From NCBI GenBank assembly GCA_002296225.1, contig DBHR01000087.1:2887-66886 (forward strand): a DNA stretch of 64,000 bases, given 5' to 3'. A program made the position numbers and the translations under genes. The notes below the pieces were generated by a model. The model saw only the letters and a program-made list of their open reading frames with translations. It made no database searches and had not been told where the DNA came from. Source of the stretch: Acidobacteria bacterium UBA823 (GTDB lineage Bacteria > Acidobacteriota > Vicinamibacteria > Vicinamibacterales > UBA823). Positions within the stretch are counted from its first letter, which is position 1; every line of letters starts with the position of its first letter. Of the stretch, positions 55,577 to 61,942 are shown piece by piece.

Positions 55577-56572
55577 CTACGCGGCCGGGGTGGCCTTTCG
55601 TCGGCGCGCGGGGCGCCGCGCCTTGTGGACCACAATCCGTGTGCCGCTAGCGACCAGCACCGTAAACGGATCGCCGGAGAGATGGGCGCCGACCTTTACC
55701 GTCACGTCGGTCAGGCCGCTCCGACGCATCAAGTCGGCGAGCTTCTCGTCCGCGAACCCAAGCCACCGGTCTCCTAACCGTTCCTGCACCCATCTCTGAT
55801 CATGGGCACGCAGATCGAGAATGAGGACGCGTCCGCCCGGCCGCACAATGCGGGTCGCTTCGGCGATCGCCCGCGCAGGGTCGTCGGCGTGGTGCAGCGC
55901 CTGCGACAACACTGCGGCATCCACGTCAGCATCTTCCAACGGCAGCCGATCGAGTTCGCCCCGCTTCCAGACGACGTTGGAGACCCGGCGGCGCCGTGCC
56001 AACGCACGCGCCCGCTGCAGCACCCGATCCGACCGGTCGACCGCGACGACGCGGCGGGCCCACCGCGCCACCTCGAGAGTCAAGAAACCTTCCCCGCATC
56101 CCAAATCGGCGACCTCCATCGGCGGCAGCAACAAACCGAGCGCTCGCGCCCAAGCAGCCCAACTACGACCAGGCACGAATTGGCGGCCCTCGCTAGCGTC
56201 CGGGCTACCGTGCCCTTCGACCGACTCGCGGCGTATCCTCAACACCTCGCGCAGCTGAGCATCGTCGGCGCACGCGACCGGCGTATGAGCCACGTCAGCA
56301 AACTGCGTGCGCAGTACAGACCACAGCGGGGCCAGCCGGTCATCCGTTTCTAAATCTGATGACCGGCGATAGTAGACAAAGCCGCCGTCCCGTGATTCGG
56401 TGACAAGGCCAGCTTCCTTCAGGAGCCCCAAGTGCCGCGACACACCCGACTGGGCAATTCGCAGAATGTCGGTCAGCTCCGTCACATTGAGCCGCTCGGC
56501 CGCGAGCAGGCGCAGCAAGCGAAGTCGCGCCTCATCGCCGAACAGGCGGTAGAGCGAGCTGAGGTGCTTCAT
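55577..56572 (-). CDS. ArsR-type regulator fused to SAM-dependent methyltransferase domain (SahR-like)
   Basis: A 331-residue protein. The N-terminal ~90 residues are an ArsR winged helix (LNVTELTDILRIAQSGVSRHLGLLKEAGLV). From about 130 a class I methyltransferase domain follows with motif I VADLGCGEGFL and post-I VVAVDRSD. Proteins of this design include SahR, which senses S-adenosylhomocysteine and represses methionine-cycle genes; its position directly upstream of metH supports that role here. No metal-binding cysteines of metal-sensing ArsR proteins are seen in the DNA-binding helix. It may autoregulate through the AT-rich repeats before its start. Confidence 0.88.
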   Translation of the reverse strand: MKHLSSLYRLFGDEARLRLLRLLAAERLNVTELTDILRIAQSGVSRHLGLLKEAGLVTESRDGGFVYYRRSSDLETDDRLAPLWSVLRTQFADVAHTPVACADDAQLREVLRIRRESVEGHGSPDASEGRQFVPGRSWAAWARALGLLLPPMEVADLGCGEGFLTLEVARWARRVVAVDRSDRVLQRARALARRRRVSNVVWKRGELDRLPLEDADVDAAVLSQALHHADDPARAIAEATRIVRPGGRVLILDLRAHDQRWVQERLGDRWLGFADEKLADLMRRSGLTDVTVKVGAHLSGDPFTVLVASGTRIVVHKARRPARRRKATPAA

Positions 56573-56610
56573 TGAATCTATAAATCTATATAAATAGATA
56601 TATATTTACA
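56573..56610. promoter_or_regulatory. AT-rich operator region with inverted and direct repeats before the regulator-metH operon
   Basis: This very AT-rich 38 bp contrasts with the GC-rich surroundings. It contains AATCTATA twice in tandem (56575-56582 and 56583-56590), a perfect inverted repeat ATCTAT-ATAA-ATAGAT (56584-56599) and an overlapping one TAAATA-N6-TATTTA (56591-56608). It touches the regulator's start codon and is therefore well placed for autorepression of the regulator-metH operon. Confidence 0.6.
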
Positions 56611-56684
56611 AGAGTCAGCCAGCGGCCCCTGATTCCAGGGCCAAAATCACATAGGATCGTCCGGGTTGGTCCACTGTTTACTGT

Positions 56685-57104
56685 ATGACTCGCGACCCGA
56701 AAACGGCCGAACTCAACGCCTGGCTCTGGCTATTCTGCGGTTTGCTCTCTCTCCCGGGACCGATTGGCCTCGCACTTGAGGCGTCCCAGACGGTCGGAAG
56801 CCTCGCGTATGGCGACGTGGCCCATGCGACGGCGCTGGCGGTGCGCGTTGCCCTGACCGGACTGGGCGTCGCTGCTGCCCTGGCGCTCGTCCGCCGGCAC
56901 AAAGTCGGACTCACTCTGGCCCGAGCTTCGCTGGCGACATCGGTGGCGTTCGCACTGACGCGCGCGGCGACGCCGTTCGTGCCGTCGAGCTTCGCACCGA
57001 GCGACGAATGGATCCGCTTTGGCGCCGTTGCGCTGCACGCAGCCGGATGGTGGACCTACCTAGCGACTTCTGGCCGGGTCCGCAGGGTCTACGGAATCAA
57101 ATGA
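56685..57104 (+). CDS. Small four-helix membrane protein
   Basis: A 139-residue protein with about four predicted membrane helices (residues 12-32, 46-66, 78-95 and 108-128) and a positively charged tail. The layout and the ending GWWTYLATSGRVRRVYG resemble DUF2569-type proteins, but the match is by eye only. It is divergent from the ArsR-methyltransferase gene, whose operator region it may share. Function unknown. Confidence 0.65.
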   Translation: MTRDPKTAELNAWLWLFCGLLSLPGPIGLALEASQTVGSLAYGDVAHATALAVRVALTGLGVAAALALVRRHKVGLTLARASLATSVAFALTRAATPFVPSSFAPSDEWIRFGAVALHAAGWWTYLATSGRVRRVYGIK

Positions 57105-57211
57105 GCCCTTAGGTCTTGAGACTTGGAATTTAAGGCATAGTAAGATGCTCGTTCCATCGCGACGCTTTCCAGTCGCGTTGCGGCACTCACGAAGTCGAGG
57201 AACTTTCAGCC

Positions 57212-58330
57212 GTGCATCCGTTGCGTTCGTCTGCGATCATTTGGGCGTTCATGCTGGCCGGCGTCAGCGGCTTTATCGGTGCACCTGGTGTGTCGGCCCA
57301 ATCGAGATCCGGTCAGTCCTACTACGTCTACGTCTGCGCCGAGTCGGATGATGAAGTCACCCTAGTTCGGTTTGGACCCGGCGGCGCCGAAACGGTCAAG
57401 CGAATTCCGGTCGGCAGTTTTCCAGCCGAAAACGAGGGGCCGCACGGTATCAACGTTTCTCCCGACGGACGGCACTGGTACGTCTCGCTCGCCCACGGCC
57501 TGCCGTTCGGGAGCGTACACAAGTACGAGACCGGCACTGACGAGTGGGTGACTGACGTCACGCTCGGTATGTTTCCAGCCACGCTCGACATCGCCGCCAG
57601 CACCGGTCTGATGTACATAGTCAACTTCAACCTACACGGCCCGATGGAACCGAGTACCGTGTCGGTCGTCGAAACGCGCAGCATGACCGAGGTTGCGCGG
57701 GTCGAGACCGGCGTGATGCCGCACGGCGCTCGGCTCAGCCTTGACGGCCGTCGGCTTTACACGGTCAGCATGATGGACGACGAGTTGGTCGAGCTTGACG
57801 CACTCACGTTCGCGGTGTCGCGTCGGCTCGCCCTCGCCGACCACGTTGGGGGCAGTCACGCTGGATCGGACAGGGCGGGAATGGCCGGCCTAGTCCAGCC
57901 GACCTGGGCGAGTCGACCGACGTCACAGGGCAAAGTCTACGTGACGGGCAACGCATCGAACGAGATCTTCGAAGTCGATCTCGATTCCTGGACCATTACT
58001 CGGCGGTTCGAGGACACCGGCGCAGGTCCCTATAACCTCGACGTTACCACTGATGGACGGACGCTGGTGGTGACCTACAAGAAAGGCGCGGCCGTCGGTT
58101 TCTGGGATCTTGAGAGCGGGCGTGAGCTAGGCCGCGTCGCGACGTTACGCACCGTGCCGCATGGCGTGACGATTACCCCTGACAGCCGCTATGCCTTTGC
58201 GACGATCGAGGGTGTCGGTGGCGAACCCGGAGGGGTCGAGGTCTACGACATCGAGACGCGGGAACGCGTCGGCAACGTTGAAATCGGCAAACAGGCGGGC
58301 GGCATCGCATTCTGGAAGACGGAACCCTGA
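57212..58330 (+). CDS. Exported YncE-like YVTN beta-propeller protein
   Basis: A 372-residue secreted propeller. A signal peptide (about 1-30, ending VSAQS) is followed by blades such as GINVSPDGRHWYVS, GARLSLDGRRLYTVS, NLDVTTDGRTLVVT and GVTITPDSRYAFAT. The family includes surface or periplasmic proteins of mostly unknown role. The GTG start at 57212 has a GAGGAAC site. It ends 38 bp before the convergent helical protein gene. Confidence 0.88.
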   Translation: MHPLRSSAIIWAFMLAGVSGFIGAPGVSAQSRSGQSYYVYVCAESDDEVTLVRFGPGGAETVKRIPVGSFPAENEGPHGINVSPDGRHWYVSLAHGLPFGSVHKYETGTDEWVTDVTLGMFPATLDIAASTGLMYIVNFNLHGPMEPSTVSVVETRSMTEVARVETGVMPHGARLSLDGRRLYTVSMMDDELVELDALTFAVSRRLALADHVGGSHAGSDRAGMAGLVQPTWASRPTSQGKVYVTGNASNEIFEVDLDSWTITRRFEDTGAGPYNLDVTTDGRTLVVTYKKGAAVGFWDLESGRELGRVATLRTVPHGVTITPDSRYAFATIEGVGGEPGGVEVYDIETRERVGNVEIGKQAGGIAFWKTEP

Positions 58331-58368
58331 GGCCATCCTCCGAGGGGCCGGCGCCCCAAGACCGCGCG

Positions 58369-58803
58369 TTAGGAAGGGTTGACGCGATCGGTTTTGGCCC
58401 GGCGCTGTTTGAGTATCTCGTCGACCAGGAACAAATCGGTCAGCAGCGTGCGGACGTGGATCGATGCGTTCAAGTTGTCCACGAGCTGCGAACTGATCGC
58501 AGGCTGTGCCAGAGCGAGTCGTATGGCGGCCTGAGCAGCTTGGGCATCGCGCTCAAGCATCCTAATAAACGTTTCATACGCGTCGGCTGACTCAACCTTC
58601 GCCTCGACCACAAGCCTCCGAAACACGTCGGCGAGATCAGTGAGCGCGGTGTCCGTACGGACGAGATAGTCGCGCACCTGCCCACCAGTCTGGGAACCGG
58701 GGTCGCCGGAGACGCCTTGCGCGGCGTACGCCAGCATGTACTCGTAGCTTTCTTCGATGGCGTTGCACCGGTCGTGCAACTCATCTTGCGCCGTCTTCGC
58801 CAA
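58369..58803 (-). CDS. Helical protein of unknown function, last gene of the FAD/cytochrome b module
   Basis: A 144-residue, almost entirely helical, soluble protein without cysteines apart from one near the start. I do not recognise a family. The open frame continues upstream to 58938, but that part overlaps the cytochrome b gene; TTG 58803, 24 bp after the cytochrome b stop, is the likely start. Position suggests an accessory protein of the membrane redox complex encoded upstream. Confidence 0.6.
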   Translation of the reverse strand: MAKTAQDELHDRCNAIEESYEYMLAYAAQGVSGDPGSQTGGQVRDYLVRTDTALTDLADVFRRLVVEAKVESADAYETFIRMLERDAQAAQAAIRLALAQPAISSQLVDNLNASIHVRTLLTDLFLVDEILKQRRAKTDRVNPS

Positions 58804-58826
58804 GACTGATCTCGAGGCCGCGCCCG

Positions 58827-59657
58827 CTAGTCCTGAGCCGAGTTCCCCTCGGGCCGAGCGACCCACTGCTCGGGGTCGTGGTGCTCGCTGTAGTGGCGGC
58901 GGTCGATCCAGCCCAAGATCATCGACCACGTGATCCACCGTTTCTCAGGACGGAGGCCGAAGTAGATATGGGCAATGATGAGCGTCACCAGCGAGACGGA
59001 TGACAGCCCGTGCACTACATAGATCATCCCCCAAGTCTGGTCCGCAAACAGGTAGGGGTCACGAGCCCAAAGTGGCGTCTCGATACGGACGGTCATGAGT
59101 ATGCCCGTGACGATCACAAGAAGGCCGGTGAGCATGATGGCGTGATGGTAAAGCCGGTTCTCAAGGGGGTATTTGGCGTGCTTTCGAGGTGCCGGCGCGT
59201 CCTGCCCGACGCTGCGCTTCAAGCGGCGCACGGCGTCAGTGATGTCCTTGGGGCCGATCCACATCGACCACAGATCCAGCCAGAACGACGCGTGGATGAT
59301 GTGGTAGATGATCGACAGCGTGAGCACGATGCCGGCAACCCAATGGATCGTAACCCACGGAAACTGAACGCCGATCACCGGAAGGAATCCGGTAAACAAC
59401 AGCACCAGCATCGCCGCCGCCATGATCCAGTGAAACGCGCGCGACGCGAACGAATGACGCGCCACTTTCTTCGGCAGGTGGGTCAGCGTCGCATCGTCAA
59501 CCGCCGCGACCTGCTCCTTGGCAAAGAACGCGAACCACACAGCGTGCGCGACAACAAAAATTACGCCTAGGAAGGACGCCAGGTACAGCAAATCCCACGA
59601 AATGCGTATCAGGATCTCCTGGCCCCATGGATCGGGGCCCCACGTCAGGAAGTTCAT
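58827..59657 (-). CDS. Cytochrome b/b561-type membrane subunit (FdnI-like)
   Basis: A 276-residue membrane protein with about five helices. Histidines suited to bind two b hemes occur in helix regions SRAFHWIMAAAM, TIHWVAGIVLTLSIIYHIIH, YHHAIMLTGLL and VHGLSSVSLVTLIIAHIYFG, as in FdnI and thiosulfate reductase cytochrome b. It would pass electrons to or from quinone. It starts 4 bp after the FAD subunit gene, so it belongs to the same operon, giving an exported redox enzyme a membrane quinone connection. Confidence 0.87.
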   Translation of the reverse strand: MNFLTWGPDPWGQEILIRISWDLLYLASFLGVIFVVAHAVWFAFFAKEQVAAVDDATLTHLPKKVARHSFASRAFHWIMAAAMLVLLFTGFLPVIGVQFPWVTIHWVAGIVLTLSIIYHIIHASFWLDLWSMWIGPKDITDAVRRLKRSVGQDAPAPRKHAKYPLENRLYHHAIMLTGLLVIVTGILMTVRIETPLWARDPYLFADQTWGMIYVVHGLSSVSLVTLIIAHIYFGLRPEKRWITWSMILGWIDRRHYSEHHDPEQWVARPEGNSAQD

Positions 59658-59661
59658 CTAC

Positions 59662-60660
59662 TTACGCCTCCACGCGAATCGAACGCTTCACCAGATTCCT
59701 CATGAGCGGAATCTTGTATGCGTTCTGCCGAAGGGGCCGCGCCCCGCGAACGGCCATCTCACCGGCACGCTCGGCCGTCGCCTCGTCCTGTGAGGCACCG
59801 CGGATCGCATCCTCCACCGCAGTCAACCGCATCGGATACGGCGCCACGCCGTTGACCGCTACCCGGGCATCTTCAATCGTGCCACCACTCACGCGAATGG
59901 CTGACGCCACATTAACCAGCGGGAAATCCCACACCTGCCGGTCTCGCACTTTTTCAAAGTAGAACTTCGCACCGGCCCAAGTCGACGGGATACGGATCGA
60001 CGTCAGGAGGTCACCGGGCTGTAAGACGGTCATGCGCATAATGTCGATGCCCGGGCCGATGAAGTAATCCTCGGCATTAACAACGCGCTCGCCATCGGCG
60101 GTCTGCACCACCATCTTCGCGTCGAGCGCGATGAGCGCCGGCGCAGTATCTGACGGATTCACGGCCACGCAGCGATCCGCACCAAAGATGGCATGCTCCC
60201 GGTTCATCGACGTCGGCGTGTCGGCGTAGCAGATATTGCCACCGGCCCGATAACAGGTCCACCCGTCACGGTAGTACCAACACCGCGTGTCCTGAGAATT
60301 GTTACCGCCAAGCGTGCCTTGGTTTCGGATCTGCGGTGAAGCAACGAGCTCCGCCGCCTTACTCAGAAGGCCATAGTGTTCACGAACCTCAGGGTGACGG
60401 ACCACGTCGGTCAACGGGGTCATTGCGCGGATTTCCAGACCATCGGCCGTGGATTCGATGCCCTTAAGCGCTTCGATGCCACCGAGGTCGACGACGACCG
60501 CAGGTCGCTTAACGCGATCCTTAAACCAGTCAAAGGAGTCCAGGCCTCCAGCCATCACCCAAGCCTGCTCACCGTGCTCTCGGAGCAACGCCGTGGCATC
60601 TTCCACGCTAGCCGGCTGGAACAGTTCAAACACGGGCATCATGTCGCGAATCACGGCCAT
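59662..60660 (-). CDS. FAD-binding subunit of a xanthine dehydrogenase/CO dehydrogenase-type enzyme
   Basis: A 332-residue FAD subunit (CoxM/HcrB type). FAD loops are VMAGGLDSFDW and NQGTLGGNNSQDTRC. Four cysteines in DTRCWYY, GWTCYRA, NICYAD and DRCVAV are spaced like those that hold an extra [4Fe-4S] cluster in 4-hydroxybenzoyl-CoA reductase beta. A strong AGGAGGAGG site precedes ATG 60660. It has no signal peptide, so it would have to travel with the Tat-signalled 2Fe-2S subunit if the complex is periplasmic. Confidence 0.88.
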   Translation of the reverse strand: MAVIRDMMPVFELFQPASVEDATALLREHGEQAWVMAGGLDSFDWFKDRVKRPAVVVDLGGIEALKGIESTADGLEIRAMTPLTDVVRHPEVREHYGLLSKAAELVASPQIRNQGTLGGNNSQDTRCWYYRDGWTCYRAGGNICYADTPTSMNREHAIFGADRCVAVNPSDTAPALIALDAKMVVQTADGERVVNAEDYFIGPGIDIMRMTVLQPGDLLTSIRIPSTWAGAKFYFEKVRDRQVWDFPLVNVASAIRVSGGTIEDARVAVNGVAPYPMRLTAVEDAIRGASQDEATAERAGEMAVRGARPLRQNAYKIPLMRNLVKRSIRVEA

Positions 60661-60675
60661 GATGAATACCTCCTC

Positions 60676-60852
60676 CTAATATGCGCGGACAGCAGCGGCC
60701 TGATCGGCCGGCGGCCATAACGCATTCGAACTCAGGTCCACATCCAGTCGTCGAAGCCCGTCGCGCCAGACCGTGCCCCCATCAACTTCCGAGCCAGTCT
60801 CCATGGTGAGGCCTTGCCCGAAAGCTCTACGCGTAAGGTCACCGTCGGCCAT
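60676..60852 (-). CDS. 58-residue peptide between the 2Fe-2S and FAD subunit genes
   Basis: A short frame that starts 2 bp after the stop of the 2Fe-2S gene (TAA-GT-ATG) and ends just before the ribosome binding site of the FAD gene, so it is very likely translated. The peptide contains LTRRAFGQG, which resembles the RR motif of a Tat signal but is not followed by a hydrophobic stretch. No family recognised. In related operons the large molybdenum subunit gene often lies at this place; this could be a remnant or an unrelated small protein. Confidence 0.5.
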   Translation of the reverse strand: MADGDLTRRAFGQGLTMETGSEVDGGTVWRDGLRRLDVDLSSNALWPPADQAAAVRAY

Positions 60853-60854
60853 AC

Positions 60855-61487
60855 TTACGCCTGCCGCATGTTCTCGGCTGCCCGCTCCATTGTGGTCAGG
60901 ATCTTGTCGTAGTCCGCGCAACGGCAGAGATTACCGGACAGCCCGTGCGCCAACTCGGCACGCGTCGGATTCGGGTTCCCTTCCAGGAAACCAACTGTGC
61001 TCATGACGAACCCGGACATACAGAACGCACATTGGAAGCCCTGCTCGTCGACCACAGCCTGCTGCACCGGATGCAATGTGCCGTCCTCAGCAGCTAGCCC
61101 TTCGATCGTTTTAACCTCACGGCCGCGCACGCTCTGCGTCAGAATCGAGCATGAGTAATGCGGGACACCGTCAAGCAAGACAGTGCAGGCACCGCACTCG
61201 GAGCGGTCACACCCGAGTTTCGTGCCGGTCAGCCCTAGCTTGTAGCGCAGTGTCATCGCTAGGGTTTCCTGCTTCATAACGTCCACGCGGCGCTGCTGCC
61301 CGTTGACGGTCAGCGTAATCAAACGCTCGACCGCGCCTGGCGAGGTTGGCTGGGCAAAGAGGGCACCCACGCCACGAAACATATAGTTCGCCGAGCCCAC
61401 GGCGGCACCGGCCGCAATCACGCCCTTGATGAAATTCCGCCTCGACACGCCCGGGTCAATCGCTTCAGTGATCTCGATGTCTGCCAT
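60855..61487 (-). CDS. Tat-exported (2Fe-2S) subunit of a xanthine dehydrogenase-type enzyme
   Basis: A 210-residue protein of the CoxS/XdhC(S) family. The N-terminus has a Tat signal (VSRRNFIKGVIAAGAA, about residues 14-29). The plant-type [2Fe-2S] site is CDRSECGACTVLLDG, with a fourth Cys in YSCSIL, and the second, helical-domain cluster is in CAFCMSGF and NLCRCADY. ATG 61487 has an AGGTGAT site. It is the first gene of a run with the FAD subunit and cytochrome b; a catalytic molybdenum subunit gene is missing from the run. Confidence 0.9.
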   Translation of the reverse strand: MADIEITEAIDPGVSRRNFIKGVIAAGAAVGSANYMFRGVGALFAQPTSPGAVERLITLTVNGQQRRVDVMKQETLAMTLRYKLGLTGTKLGCDRSECGACTVLLDGVPHYSCSILTQSVRGREVKTIEGLAAEDGTLHPVQQAVVDEQGFQCAFCMSGFVMSTVGFLEGNPNPTRAELAHGLSGNLCRCADYDKILTTMERAAENMRQA

Positions 61488-61608
61488 GGGTCCGATCACC
61501 TTTCTAAACATTCAACGCCGGAAAACCTATACCCAATCGGGAGAAGATAGAACCTGCTCCGCAGTCCACTCTCAGGCATACGCTCCGCCCTTACGACCGC
61601 GCACCGAA

Positions 61609-61896
61609 TCATACTACGCGCATGAGTGTAGAAAAAAGCCAATATTCTGGCCTGGAACCCTTCATTTCGAGGTCGGCCGTGGACACTGGGCCCTCCGACT
61701 GGCTCCACAGGAGAAAACAGTTCCTTTCCCTCTTTTTTCGCCCATATATCTTAGGGGCTTTCAGCCTAAGAGCCTTCTGGCCCGCAATCGGCTCGATTCG
61801 GTGAGTACCGCGACCAGAGGCGGTCTCGGCTGCAGCAAACGCGGCTCCACTCGCAAGGTGGACGGTTGCTAGAAGGAGCCGCACACGGGCCAACAT
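61609..61896 (-). CDS. Possible small secreted protein in the gap upstream of the 2Fe-2S gene
   Basis: A 95-residue frame with ATG 61896, a GGGAG site 6 bases upstream and a plausible signal peptide (LLLATVHLASGAAFAAAE). The rest is basic and has no recognisable domain. It lies in the 455-bp gap between the VWA gene and the 2Fe-2S gene, and the remaining part of that gap (61488-61608 and 61897-61942) shows nothing else. It may be a chance frame. Confidence 0.3.
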   Translation of the reverse strand: MLARVRLLLATVHLASGAAFAAAETASGRGTHRIEPIAGQKALRLKAPKIYGRKKRERNCFLLWSQSEGPVSTADLEMKGSRPEYWLFSTLMRVV

Positions 61897-61942
61897 GCCG
61901 AACTCCCGCCATTGTCCTTCTTCGGGCTACCGGAGTGCCTAG

